Source: Pseudoalteromonas xiamenensis (lineage in GTDB: Bacteria > Pseudomonadota > Gammaproteobacteria > Enterobacterales > Alteromonadaceae). Taken from it: 64,000 nt of DNA. The notes below the pieces were generated by a model. That model saw only the letters and a list, made by a program, of their open reading frames with translations, had not been told where the DNA came from and searched no databases. The stretch lies in NCBI RefSeq assembly GCF_042431545.1, contig NZ_JBHLYX010000016.1, one strand, 5' to 3'. This document shows positions 27,736 through 36,917 of this stretch, piece after piece. The position numbers and the translations under genes are program-made. Positions within the stretch are counted from its first letter, which is position 1. The number at the start of each line of letters is the position of its first letter.

Positions 27736-27749
27736 ACTTTCGCGAAAGT
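27736..27749. promoter_or_regulatory. 14-bp perfect palindrome between divergent units
   Basis: ACTTTCGCGAAAGT lies between the small secreted genes and the beta-helix lipoprotein gene. It looks like a dimeric regulator site; the regulator is unknown. Confidence 0.45.
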
Positions 27750-27831
27750 GTAACCTAATTGTAATACCTAACATTTACCTTAGTCGCAGCTTTTATTTAC
27801 GCTCATATTTAAAAACATTTTGGAGAATATA

Positions 27832-29451
27832 ATGAAACTTTCTGGGTTATTTAAAGTAAGCTTAGTGGCTTCGGCATTAGTACTTGCAGGTTGTGGTGGT
27901 GATATCAATGTTACACCTACAAACATCGACAACAGTGTTGATAACTCTGTAAAAAACCCTACTACGCCAACAGACCCAACTGAACCGACAACTCCAGTAG
28001 CGATCAAGTGTGCGTCTTATACACAAGATGGTTCAACTTTCGAAGGTACTCCTGACGAAAATAACAAAAACTGCGTATACAGTCAGGCTTTCGCAAGTAA
28101 TGCAAAAGACTTAACAACATCTTTCCTTATCCCAGCGCTTAAAAACGGCGGCGCTCATATTTTCGAAGGTGCATTATTCATCGGTAAAGACGTTGATACT
28201 TCTAAAGGTGGTGTAATTGATGCTAACGGCCCAACACTTACAATTGAAGCTGGCGCAACAATCGCATTTACTAAACCAGAAAGTTTCGTTCGCGTAGCTC
28301 GTGGCGCTAAAATCCTTGCTCAAGGTGAAACTGGCAAGCCAATTACATTCACTAGCATCGCAGAAATTGACGGCGACGATACGACAACTGCACAAATCGG
28401 TGACTGGGGTGGCGTTCAAGTTAACGGCCGTGCTCCAAATATCGAATGTACATTAGAAGCTGCACAAAACGACCTATGTAATATTAAAGCAGAAGGTATC
28501 GTTTCTCACTACGGTGGCAACAATGCAGGCGATAACAGCGGTGTGTTAAAGCACGTAGTAATCAAATACGCAGGTTTTGGTGTAGAAGGCGATGAGCTAA
28601 ATGGTCTAACACTTAACGCGGTAGGTTCAGGCACAACAGTTGATTATGTTCACGTTCACAACGGTTTTGATGACGGTATCGAAATTTTCGGTGGTAACGT
28701 AAACATCAAACACATCGTAATCACTGAAAGCGCGGATGACGGTATTGACTGGGATACAGGTTGGCAAGGTAAAGGTCAATTTATCCTAGTTCAATCTAAG
28801 CAATATGGTAACCATGGTTTTGAAACAGATGGTGCTAAGAAAGATCCATTAACTGCTGACGGTCAAGGTAAAGCAACGTCAGTATCATTCCCAACTATCG
28901 CAAATGCGACTGTAGTATCTACTGGTAAACAAGGTGCAGAAGGTCGTCGTACTGGTGCTGGTATGGAAATGAAAGAGTGGGGCAAAGCGAAACTACTTAA
29001 CATGCTTTTCGTTGACTCTTCAACAGATGCAGGTGCAGCGTGTCTTGACCTATTCAACGGTGATGACCTATCAGGCGCAGCTGGTGTGCATGCAAACGCA
29101 GTTGCTGGCGATATCTCTTTCACAAGCTCAGTATTTGCTTGTGGCTTGAACTTCGAAACAATCAAAGTTCCATTAGAAGGTTCACTTGCAAGCTTCAACT
29201 ATGAAACATGGTTCAATGCTGGCGCAAACAACCACCTAATCGGCTTTGCTGACTTCTCTAACGTACTAGCAGCGGATGGCGTGTCTACAAAAGGCACTAT
29301 CACTGATAAAGACGGTAACGTAGTACCAGTTCAAGCAGCATCTGCTGGTGATAGCTTCTTCACTGACGTTAGCTACATCGGTGCTATCGGTGAAGGCGAA
29401 GAAGGCGAGTGGGCTGACTTCGTAGCGGCTTCAATGGCTCGCGCTAACTAA
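27832..29451 (+). CDS. Surface lipoprotein with beta-helix-like repeats
   Basis: A 539-residue lipoprotein. TGGAG precedes ATG 27832. The lipobox VLAGC lies near residues 16–20 and is followed by a Thr/Pro linker (TPTDPTEPTTPV). The body is rich in Gly, Asp and Asn, with strand-turn repeats (GDWGGVQVNGRAP, HVHNGFDDGIEIFGGNVNIK, ESADDGIDWDTGWQGKG) that fit a right-handed parallel beta-helix. It directly precedes a TonB-dependent receptor gene with only 76 bp between, and such lipoprotein–receptor pairs usually work together at the cell surface. The ligand is unknown. Confidence 0.78.
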   Translation: MKLSGLFKVSLVASALVLAGCGGDINVTPTNIDNSVDNSVKNPTTPTDPTEPTTPVAIKCASYTQDGSTFEGTPDENNKNCVYSQAFASNAKDLTTSFLIPALKNGGAHIFEGALFIGKDVDTSKGGVIDANGPTLTIEAGATIAFTKPESFVRVARGAKILAQGETGKPITFTSIAEIDGDDTTTAQIGDWGGVQVNGRAPNIECTLEAAQNDLCNIKAEGIVSHYGGNNAGDNSGVLKHVVIKYAGFGVEGDELNGLTLNAVGSGTTVDYVHVHNGFDDGIEIFGGNVNIKHIVITESADDGIDWDTGWQGKGQFILVQSKQYGNHGFETDGAKKDPLTADGQGKATSVSFPTIANATVVSTGKQGAEGRRTGAGMEMKEWGKAKLLNMLFVDSSTDAGAACLDLFNGDDLSGAAGVHANAVAGDISFTSSVFACGLNFETIKVPLEGSLASFNYETWFNAGANNHLIGFADFSNVLAADGVSTKGTITDKDGNVVPVQAASAGDSFFTDVSYIGAIGEGEEGEWADFVAASMARAN

Positions 29452-29471
29452 TCTAGACCAAAAGTCAAAAA

Positions 29472-29494
29472 AAGGCGCACTCAAGTTGCGCCTT
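29472..29494 (+). terminator. Hairpin between lipoprotein and receptor genes
   Basis: Stem AAGGCGCA/TGCGCCTT with a 7-base loop. No long T-run follows, so it may only attenuate transcription into the receptor gene. Confidence 0.55.
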
Positions 29495-29527
29495 ACTCAC
29501 ACTTAATCTGGTTTAGAGGATAGAAAG

Positions 29528-32242
29528 ATGAAACCAATCAAGCAGTTTAAAAAGAACGTTCTTACCGTTTCTTTGCTATCGCTCCTCGCTCCACTTTCAG
29601 TTCAAACATTTGCAGCAGAGAACGATCAAGCTGAAATCGAAGAAGTTGTTGCCGTTGGTAACCGACTAAAAGGTTCAGCTAGCGCGGTAATCGAAGAGCG
29701 TAAAAACCAAGCATTCGTTGCAGACATCATGGGTGCAGAGCAAATTTCTCGCACAGGTGATAGTGACGCTGCATCGGCACTTCGTCGTGTAACAGGCCTA
29801 ACACTTGTAAACGACAAGTTTATTTATGTTCGTGGTCTAGGTGAGCGCTATTCAAGTGTTCGCTTAAATGGCGCGTCAGTACCAAGTCCAGATTTGACGC
29901 GTAACGTCATTCCACTTGATATTTTCCCAACAAACATTATTGAATCGTTATCAGTACAAAAAGCGTACTCGCCAAATATGCCAGCAGCATTTGGTGGCGG
30001 TGACGTAAACATTCGTACGAAAAGCTTGCCTAACGAGCGTATTTTTAAAGTTGAGTTAGGCACTGGTGTAAACGATAAAATGAGTAATGGTCTAACCTAT
30101 GAAGGCGGCAGCGACGATTGGTTAGGTAAAGACGATGGCACGCGTGCGATGACAACTGCACTTAGACAGTCATTGTCACATTACATCAAAGGTAGCACGG
30201 ACATTTCGATCCGTAATATCCGTGAAGTAGACGGTCTGTTGTTCAACCGTACTATTTCTCAGGACGAAGCTGCTGCGACAAACAAGTTCTTGTTCAAGCA
30301 ACTACCAAGAGATTACGCGTTAACCGAAGAGTCTTTAGACCCAGATCTTGGTGGCAAGATAATCTATGGCGACCGCTATGATAACGTATTCGGTTTTGAT
30401 GGTTCACTCGGTTTCCTAGCGTCTGTTTCGTATGATAACGAATGGTCGAACAGCAAGGAATTTGGTGCCGTACTTGCTGCTGTCGATGTCAAAGACATTT
30501 GTGCGGACGACCGTTCAAAATGCTATCGTGCAGAAGATGAAAAACGCGTAACGAAACATAACGTTAAAGTGAACGCTGCGTTCAACGTAGGGTATAAGCT
30601 TGACGGACATGAAGTCGGCGTGAGCTACATGAAACTTCGTGATACAGAAGATGAAGCTTCAGTTGGTATCTACCAAGAAGTGTCTAAGTCTTTAAGTATT
30701 GCTGATGGTCAGGTTCAACGTAAGCAACTTGTATCCTTTGAACAACGCGAATTAGACATTTTACAAGTTAAAGGTACTCATAATTTAACTTGGGGTCTTC
30801 TAGAGGGTGTTGGTTTCGATTGGCAGTATACTGACTCGACTGCTGCGACAGAAATTCCTGGCGAATTAGAAATTACCGTACGTGACCGTTACGTAGATGG
30901 TAAGTATGACAGCACGTATTACAATGGCTCGTTAGGTGGTAACCCATTCCTGTATCGCTTCGTTGATATGGAAGACAATGTTGAAAACTACGGCTGGAAT
31001 ACAAGCAAAGCGTTCTATTTTGACGGTGATGAGCTTGAACTTAAAGCCGGTGGTTACTTCATCGACAAGACACGTGAATATCGTACTGATTTCTTCAATA
31101 CTCGTTTTGCGCAAACACAGCAACTAGAGTTTGCATCAAGTGAAGCTGACGCGTTAAAGATTGGCTCGTATTTTAAAGATGACGCAACGATTGACGCGAC
31201 CGACGTTGAGTTGTTGTTCCAAGAACCAATTGCAGACGATTATCTAGCGGCACAAAAGATCGATGCTTACTATGGTCAGTTTGATTATTCATTTGCTAAA
31301 TCTTGGCGCTTGAGTGGCGGTGTTCGCTATGAAGATTTCCGTCAAGTTGCACTGGCGTTTTCTCGCTCAGCATTTGATCCAAGCCTATTGCAAGATAAAT
31401 TGAGTGCTGAGGCGATTAAAGAAGCCACAATCATGCAAGACGATTACTTTGGCTCTTTGTCGATGACTTATTCGCAAGAAGGCTACCAAGTTCGTCTGGG
31501 TTATGGTCAAACGGTTGTACGTCCAGACCTACGTGAGTTGACTGCGGTACAGTTCCAAGATCCATTAACGGATTATCGCACAATCGGTAACCCATTCTTA
31601 AAATCGAGCGAGCTCGATAACTATGATGCTCGCGTTGAATTTTACTTTGATGGCGGCGACAACTTCTCTGTAGGCGCGTTCTACAAAGACATCGCGTTGC
31701 CAATCGAAGCAAAACTCAATGAAACGGATGGTCGTTTTACACTGCAATATGAAAACGCGAACAGCGCAACAGTTTACGGTGTGGAAGCTGAATGGTTAGT
31801 AGAAGTTGCCCCTGACTTCTTAGGCGGCGCGTTCTTTACTTCAGGTAACTTAACAGTGAGTGATTCTGAAGTAGAAATTTTGAAAGAAAACCAAGGCGAC
31901 TTAACAAATCTTAAACGTCGCATGAGTGGTCATTCAAAATATGTAGCGAACTTCCAGCTCAATTACGATTCACATGATGGTAATCATCAAGCATCTTTAA
32001 TTTATAACGTATTCGGTGACCGTATTTTGGCCGCTGGCGTAAATGGATTTGACGATGCGTATGAACAACCTATTAATTCTTTAGATATGGTATATACTTA
32101 CTATCCAAACTTTAGTACAACGGTAACGTTTAAAGTTAAGAATTTACTAGGTCAAGATTTTGAAGTTCAACAAAACGATGTAGTGATCAGAACAAAAGAA
32201 ATGGCTCAATCACTCAGTCTTGACGTAGCCATCGAGTTCTAA
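29528..32242 (+). CDS. TonB-dependent outer-membrane receptor
   Basis: A 904-residue TonB-dependent receptor. A signal peptide (about 1–30) precedes a TonB-box-like stretch (EIEEVVAVG). The plug domain follows, with DAASALRRVTGLTL and FIYVRGLGERYSSVRLNGA (about 78–125). The remainder is the 22-strand barrel, ending in AQSLSLDVAIEF with a terminal Phe. It imports a ligand using energy from a TonB system, very plausibly the TonB2 operon 3 kb upstream. It is paired with the lipoprotein before it. The substrate is not evident. Confidence 0.9.
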   Translation: MKPIKQFKKNVLTVSLLSLLAPLSVQTFAAENDQAEIEEVVAVGNRLKGSASAVIEERKNQAFVADIMGAEQISRTGDSDAASALRRVTGLTLVNDKFIYVRGLGERYSSVRLNGASVPSPDLTRNVIPLDIFPTNIIESLSVQKAYSPNMPAAFGGGDVNIRTKSLPNERIFKVELGTGVNDKMSNGLTYEGGSDDWLGKDDGTRAMTTALRQSLSHYIKGSTDISIRNIREVDGLLFNRTISQDEAAATNKFLFKQLPRDYALTEESLDPDLGGKIIYGDRYDNVFGFDGSLGFLASVSYDNEWSNSKEFGAVLAAVDVKDICADDRSKCYRAEDEKRVTKHNVKVNAAFNVGYKLDGHEVGVSYMKLRDTEDEASVGIYQEVSKSLSIADGQVQRKQLVSFEQRELDILQVKGTHNLTWGLLEGVGFDWQYTDSTAATEIPGELEITVRDRYVDGKYDSTYYNGSLGGNPFLYRFVDMEDNVENYGWNTSKAFYFDGDELELKAGGYFIDKTREYRTDFFNTRFAQTQQLEFASSEADALKIGSYFKDDATIDATDVELLFQEPIADDYLAAQKIDAYYGQFDYSFAKSWRLSGGVRYEDFRQVALAFSRSAFDPSLLQDKLSAEAIKEATIMQDDYFGSLSMTYSQEGYQVRLGYGQTVVRPDLRELTAVQFQDPLTDYRTIGNPFLKSSELDNYDARVEFYFDGGDNFSVGAFYKDIALPIEAKLNETDGRFTLQYENANSATVYGVEAEWLVEVAPDFLGGAFFTSGNLTVSDSEVEILKENQGDLTNLKRRMSGHSKYVANFQLNYDSHDGNHQASLIYNVFGDRILAAGVNGFDDAYEQPINSLDMVYTYYPNFSTTVTFKVKNLLGQDFEVQQNDVVIRTKEMAQSLSLDVAIEF

Positions 32243-32288
32243 AATTAGCGCCTTGCTAATTTGCGAACAACCTTTACATGTTGTATCC

Positions 32289-32312
32289 AAACCCCGCTCT
32301 GCGGGGTTTTTT
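32289..32312 (+). terminator. Terminator after the receptor gene
   Basis: Stem AAACCCCGC/GCGGGGTTT with a TCT loop and a T-run. Confidence 0.92.
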
Positions 32313-32339
32313 GTTTGTACTTGTGGCTAAATTATTATT

Positions 32340-32542
32340 GAAAACGCCACTTTGATGACGCTATTTATTCTGAACGCCAACCGCTTTGATTCGAAGCAAT
32401 TGACAAAACTCATGCAATGAAAGATAGCCAAGGAAAATGGCTGTCTAAACGGACTTATTTAGAACTTGAAAAAAACTTATATATAACGAATACGTCTAGT
32501 GTGTTAGGTACATGGGTGATATGTTTAGGTCCTCACAATTAA
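32340..32542 (+). pseudogene. Possible degraded short coding remnant upstream of asd
   Basis: The 278-bp gap before asd contains a reading frame with protein-like composition (HFDDAIYSERQPL, stop, FEAIDKTHAMKDSQGKWLSK...). It is broken by one TGA. After that stop, an ATG at 32417 gives 41 codons. I do not recognise the family. It may be a relic or chance. Just before asd, AATTAAAAC/GTTTTAATT (32537–32545 and 32563–32571) forms a weak hairpin. I see no lysine riboswitch. Confidence 0.25.
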
Positions 32543-32590
32543 AACTCACGCAATAAAAATTGGTTTTAATTTTCTTAAAGGTAGCTAAAA

Positions 32591-33700
32591 ATGAATAAAG
32601 TAGGACTTGTAGGTTGGCGTGGTATGGTTGGCTCTGTTTTGATGGAGCGGATGCAGCAAGAAGGTGATTTTTCGAAGATTAACGCGACCTTTTTCACCAC
32701 CTCACAAGCAGGTCAATTAGGCCCTGATTTTGCGGGAGATGCAAAGCCACTGCTAAGTGCGTATGACATCGATGCATTACGCGGTATGGATATCGTCATT
32801 ACCTGTCAGGGTGGCGATTATACTAAAGAAGTGTATCCAGCTCTAAGAGAGTCAGGCTGGCAAGGCTACTGGATTGACGCAGCATCCGCACTTCGTATGG
32901 CTGATGACAGCATTATTGTTCTCGATCCAGTAAATATTGACGTAATAGAGCAGGGATTAGAGCAGGGCGTAAAAACGTTTGTAGGCGGTAACTGTACAGT
33001 TTCGCTTATGTTACTTGCATTAGGTGGTCTATTCGAACGTGATCTAATCGAATGGGTAAGTCCTATGACCTATCAAGCTGCGAGTGGTGCTGGTGCAAAG
33101 AACATGCGTGAATTAATTTCACAAATGGGTGCAATTCATAGCGAGGTTGCAGACTTACTCGACAATCCACACAGTGCGATATTAGAAATTGATAAACGAG
33201 TAAGTGAAAAGCTTCAATCAGACTCGTTACCAAAGGACCAATTTGGCGTGCCGTTAGCTGGGAGCTTGATCCCATGGATTGATGTACCAATGGACTCAGG
33301 TCAGAGTAAAGAAGAATGGAAAGCACAAGTTGAAGCGAACAAAATTCTTGGTTCTAGCAAAAGTCCAATTCCTGTAGACGGCCTATGTGTTCGTATTGGC
33401 GCAATGCGTTGCCATTCTCAGGCACTTACGATTAAATTAAAAGAAGATATATCAGTTGAAGAGATTGAATCAATTTTAGCCTCACATAACGAGTGGGTTA
33501 ATGTTATTCCAAACGACAGATCTCTTTCTTCGACAGACTTAACACCTGTAAAGGTAACTGGCACGCTGTCGATTCCTATTGGTCGTATTCGTAAACTTGC
33601 AATGGGTCCAGAATACATTTCAGCGTTTACCGTTGGTGATCAGCTACTTTGGGGAGCAGCAGAACCCCTTAGACGTATGCTCAGAATTATCACTGGCTAA
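32591..33700 (+). CDS. asd: Aspartate-semialdehyde dehydrogenase
   Basis: A 369-residue Asd that reduces aspartyl phosphate to aspartate semialdehyde with NADPH, the branch point to lysine/diaminopimelate, threonine and methionine. The N-terminal NADP-binding motif is VGLVGWRGMVGSVL (about 4–17). The active-site Cys is in GGNCTVSLML near residue 136. TYQAASGAGA follows, and the His is in RIGAMRCHSQALT. Length matches the proteobacterial enzyme (E. coli 367). Start ATG 32591 with AAAGGTAGC upstream. Confidence 0.96.
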   Translation: MNKVGLVGWRGMVGSVLMERMQQEGDFSKINATFFTTSQAGQLGPDFAGDAKPLLSAYDIDALRGMDIVITCQGGDYTKEVYPALRESGWQGYWIDAASALRMADDSIIVLDPVNIDVIEQGLEQGVKTFVGGNCTVSLMLLALGGLFERDLIEWVSPMTYQAASGAGAKNMRELISQMGAIHSEVADLLDNPHSAILEIDKRVSEKLQSDSLPKDQFGVPLAGSLIPWIDVPMDSGQSKEEWKAQVEANKILGSSKSPIPVDGLCVRIGAMRCHSQALTIKLKEDISVEEIESILASHNEWVNVIPNDRSLSSTDLTPVKVTGTLSIPIGRIRKLAMGPEYISAFTVGDQLLWGAAEPLRRMLRIITG

Positions 33701-33705
33701 TTAAG

Positions 33706-33728
33706 GCGAGCTTAAAGCTCGCTTTTTT
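33706..33728 (+). terminator. Terminator after asd
   Basis: Stem GCGAGC/GCTCGC with a TTAAA loop and six T residues. Confidence 0.92.
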
Positions 33729-33789
33729 ATTATCAGTTTCGTGTCCTGTGGTAATATGCTGCCAATGTTAAAGCTTCCTTTCTATAAAC

Positions 33790-34299
33790 ATGAATATTGA
33801 AACTTTCTGGTCTCTCGTTACTGTCGAGAACACGACACCTTCTGAAGTAAATGCAGTTTTAAAAAGCCGATTAGATTCACTCTCAAATGAGGATTTACAA
33901 GCTTTTGACGAATTATACAGCCGACAACTTAAGCAGCTTTGGGATTGGTCGTGTTGGGGGGCAGCCTACGTTATGTGTGGTTGTAACTCTGAATATGATT
34001 ACCTAGACTTTTGTAATTGGGTTATTAGTAAAGGAAAAGATGTCTATGATTCTTTTAAGAATACGCCTGATTCAATCGCATCGCTTTCAGATGTACCACT
34101 AAAAGACGAATTACCATATCCATACATTGATGAAATGGATTTAGTTGCAGGTTTGCTATACGAAGAAAAAAATCAGGATGAGCTAGTACATTTTAATGTC
34201 GTTAATGTTCCTGTAACAGGTAAAAAATTCAAGAATAACAAAAAAGCATTGAAGGGCACTTATCCAAACTTATTTGATAAATATTGGTTTAAGGCATAG
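33790..34299 (+). CDS. DUF4240 domain protein
   Basis: A 169-residue protein matching the DUF4240 pattern: an N-terminal MNIETFWSLV, then LYSRQLKQLWDWSCWGAAYVM and DYLDFCNWVISKGKDVYD. These are the conserved aromatic and helical blocks of that family. Cytoplasmic, function unknown. It is a single gene with a weak ribosome-binding site; a small AAACGG/CCGTTT hairpin just after the stop may end transcription. It marks the end of the ordinary chromosome, together with the next gene. Confidence 0.75.
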   Translation: MNIETFWSLVTVENTTPSEVNAVLKSRLDSLSNEDLQAFDELYSRQLKQLWDWSCWGAAYVMCGCNSEYDYLDFCNWVISKGKDVYDSFKNTPDSIASLSDVPLKDELPYPYIDEMDLVAGLLYEEKNQDELVHFNVVNVPVTGKKFKNNKKALKGTYPNLFDKYWFKA

Positions 34300-34437
34300 A
34301 AACGGTTAATTGATGACCCGTTTTAAAGTTTATTAAACAAAATTTGGTGCTTTGTTGCAATTTTGGACACGTCATCCTATATTATTTCGACGGTTACTAA
34401 ATCGATTGAAAGAAGTATCAAGGATGACGGTGTATTC

Positions 34438-35541
34438 ATGATGAAGTCTTTTTGGCTCATAAAGTTTTTATTTGTTTGTTTGCTAGCGATTTCGCAGGCG
34501 GCAGTTTCTAATGACCGTGTCTCTTTCAATCAGGTTCCCTCGTTAAATTATAAAGATATAGACGACATTCTTGCGGTCTCGGTAGTGAATGTAGGAATAA
34601 CTAAAAAGAGGGGACTTAATGCTCGAAAAAGTAATTGGTCCACTGGTACTCATATCCGTTACCGAATCAACCGCACATCCGTGATTGAAGCAAATCGCTT
34701 CTTATTTAAAGAAGTAAGTGCTTCACGTTTAGCAACTGCGTTCCCTAAAGTGCGAGAAAGTTTAGAGCATGTTAGTGAACAGATTGAAATTTCAGAACTA
34801 CCTCCCGCGGAACAGCTTGCTTATTGGCTTAATCTCTATAATGTCAGCATGCTTGAGCAACTTATCAAGATTTACCCAATCACAGATTTGAAAGATGAGA
34901 TCTCTGAGAGAACAACGTTCCTCAACAAAAAATTTATCAAGCATCGTAATACGCGACTGTCTCTAAACGATATTAAGTACAAAATTGTCTTAGAAAAATT
35001 TAAGAACCCAGTCGTCATCTACGGGTTCTACCAGGGAAATGTAGGCAGCCCATCGTTAACGTCAAAAGCCTTTACTAAAGACAACGTATATTCACAGCTA
35101 AGTTACCTTGCTAGAGAATTCATTAATTCCAATCGTGGTTTATGGTTTGGAGAAAAAGGTGACATTCAAGTGGCTGAATATTACCAAGGTACGATGGATG
35201 TGTTCGACAATGAACCGGAAAAGTTCCGAACACATTTAATCGATTACGCGAGAAATGACATTCGCTATAATATCCGCAGCGCCTCAGTGATCACATTTGA
35301 TAACGCCAACTATGAAATTGCGGAATTTGAGTCACAATATTCAAGTTTTGATTCAATGCAAAGCAAAAAGATCAATGAGCTATTCGACAGACTAAAAAGT
35401 TGGAAGAACGAAAGCTATCCAGACGTCGCAATGAACGAACATCAAACTTCGACTACAAATAAAGTGCATCTGGCTGATCAATTCAAACGTGTACCCAAAG
35501 AATTATTAGAATCGTTTAAAGTGAAAGCCAGTAAGTTATAA
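34438..35541 (+). CDS. DUF547 domain exported protein
   Basis: A 367-residue protein from ATG 34438 (the next codon is also ATG). The signal peptide is MKSFWLIKFLFVCLLAISQA. A DUF547 domain follows, with EQLAYWLNLYNVSMLEQLIK and VVIYGFYQGNVGSPSL in the order usual for the family. Translation from an upstream ATG at 34363 would put 25 residues before the signal peptide and is rejected. AAGGATGACGG precedes the start. DUF547 proteins resemble transglutaminase-like folds, but no activity is established here. Confidence 0.78.
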   Translation: MMKSFWLIKFLFVCLLAISQAAVSNDRVSFNQVPSLNYKDIDDILAVSVVNVGITKKRGLNARKSNWSTGTHIRYRINRTSVIEANRFLFKEVSASRLATAFPKVRESLEHVSEQIEISELPPAEQLAYWLNLYNVSMLEQLIKIYPITDLKDEISERTTFLNKKFIKHRNTRLSLNDIKYKIVLEKFKNPVVIYGFYQGNVGSPSLTSKAFTKDNVYSQLSYLAREFINSNRGLWFGEKGDIQVAEYYQGTMDVFDNEPEKFRTHLIDYARNDIRYNIRSASVITFDNANYEIAEFESQYSSFDSMQSKKINELFDRLKSWKNESYPDVAMNEHQTSTTNKVHLADQFKRVPKELLESFKVKASKL

Positions 35542-35572
35542 ACCTCGATATGAAACCGGTTGAAATGGGTTT

Positions 35573-35602
35573 AATGTCCGATACTGTCTAGTATTGGACA
35601 TT
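35573..35602. repeat. Long perfect hairpin at the defence-island edge
   Basis: Arms AATGTCCGATACT and AGTATTGGACATT pair over 13 positions (one G·T) around a GTCT loop, 31 bp past the DUF547 stop. There is no T-run. It may be a weak terminator or a relic of a mobile-element end. The remaining sequence from 35603 to 35822 shows nothing I can assign. Confidence 0.45.
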
Positions 35603-35822
35603 GAACCTAATTAATTGAAAACAACCGATAAATTACGTTATGTTAAATGGTGTAAATTGCGACATCTTGTCGGGTTTTCCTGTAAAAGATCATTTGTTTT
35701 GAGATTGTCGTCTTCTGTGAGATTAGGTTTAACTTTATGATTTATAGCAAGTTAAATTTTGGCCTGAGTAGATGTATTTATGGAAAACACTGTTTATTTT
35801 TTCATCCACTCTTATTTTTTAA

Positions 35823-36185
35823 TTATATAGCAAAATGCGTTTTTACTCTTTCAACAGTATGTGACCACTTTGGTGTTTGTGGTTTGCAGACTGAATTCTG
35901 GTTTCCAAACAATCCTGTTTCATTAAATGCTTGAGCCAACGGCACTGCTTTAATCCATTCAACAGGAATCAGATACTCTGCATCATCATCGTCTAAATTA
36001 GTGAAATTCGAATAGTCGCCAATCTAGCAAGGTTTTATTATCGTGCTTTGAAAACTGGTAGTTTTCTGCTCTTGATATTTCACCAGCGACTTTTCCAACA
36101 GCTACAAAGCCCTTTTGAGGAATGTAATAGTTTTTAATTTTGTTGGTTTATCACCAATTCTCCAGATGCCCTGCTCTATAGCCAT
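35823..36185 (-). pseudogene. Broken DUF91/NucS-like nuclease gene, nuclease core deleted
   Basis: Reading the minus strand from ATG 36185 gives MAIEQGIWRIGDKPTKLK, the characteristic start of DUF91 (NucS-like) nucleases. After a frame change it continues YYIPQKGFVAVGKVAGE. After another change it continues EYLIPVEWIKAVPLAQAF and then GLFGNQNSV, ending in stop TAA at 35823. The last two pieces match the C-terminal EVE/PUA-like part of these proteins. Roughly the whole PD-(D/E)XK nuclease domain between the first and second pieces is missing. At least two frameshifts plus an internal deletion make it non-functional. Confidence 0.7.
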
Positions 36186-36215
36186 TTAAATGCATTCCTA
36201 ATAATTATTTTCATC

Positions 36216-36917
36216 TTAGAGGCTCATTCCAGCACCATTGAACTTCAGCCATTTTTTGGCTTCATCATAGTCTGGCATTACTTTTTCTATCGTGCGCCAA
36301 AATTTAGGAGAATGGTTTTTGTCTTCTAGATGTGCAAGTTCATGAATAATAACGTAGTCTAATACGCTTAAAGGCAACATAGCGCACTTCCAATGTAGGT
36401 TTATTGCTCCTTTCGAAGTACATGACCCCCAACGGTTTTGTAACTCCATTACACGAATGCTGACAGGTTTAAGTTTCATTTTTGGCTGGTAGAGCTTAAG
36501 CCTTTCATTTAAACGCTGCTGCAATTTCGTTTTGTAAAAGTTCTTAAAGTGATCAGGGGCATTAGCAACTTCTGAATCTAACAACTTAAATTGCCCATAA
36601 TGGAAAGTGAGTGGCTCTAATTGCACTTTCACTAGTTGCAGACGGTAGTTTCTGCCAAAATATAAAAAACTTTCACCGTTAACATACTCACGATGAATTC
36701 GAGTTCTGTTAAGGTCCTCCCACTCGGCTAAGCTCTTATAAATCCAGCTTCTTTTAGACTCGATGATCTGTTCAATTTTCTCAACATCAAACGGTGATGG
36801 CGCTATTACTAAAACAGTACCATCACGTTCAATATAAATACTTGTTGTCTTCCGATCACTTTTCTTGAGTTGGTAGCTGATATCCTTATATGTGCTGACA
36901 TTTAAAGTATCTGCCAC
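36216..36917 (-). CDS. YgjP-type zinc metallopeptidase
   Basis: A 233-residue member of the YgjP/DUF45 metallopeptidase-like family. The zinc site is VIIHELAHLEDKNHSPKFW near residues 187–205 (HExxH plus a downstream His). The upstream family motif LQNRWGSCTSKG is near residue 160. The GTG start (36917) shares its G with the hsdR stop, so the two are translationally coupled. Genes of this family often accompany type I restriction loci; the role there is not established. Confidence 0.85.
   Translation of the reverse strand: MADTLNVSTYKDISYQLKKSDRKTTSIYIERDGTVLVIAPSPFDVEKIEQIIESKRSWIYKSLAEWEDLNRTRIHREYVNGESFLYFGRNYRLQLVKVQLEPLTFHYGQFKLLDSEVANAPDHFKNFYKTKLQQRLNERLKLYQPKMKLKPVSIRVMELQNRWGSCTSKGAINLHWKCAMLPLSVLDYVIIHELAHLEDKNHSPKFWRTIEKVMPDYDEAKKWLKFNGAGMSL

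Noticed and set aside
32313..32590. Lysine riboswitch upstream of asd
   Set aside because: I could not find the conserved core or the multi-helix layout; only a weak hairpin and a broken reading frame are present.
35737..35934. Plus-strand open frame of 65 codons
   Set aside because: It overlaps the DUF91 pseudogene in antisense, has biased hydrophobic composition and no ribosome-binding site.
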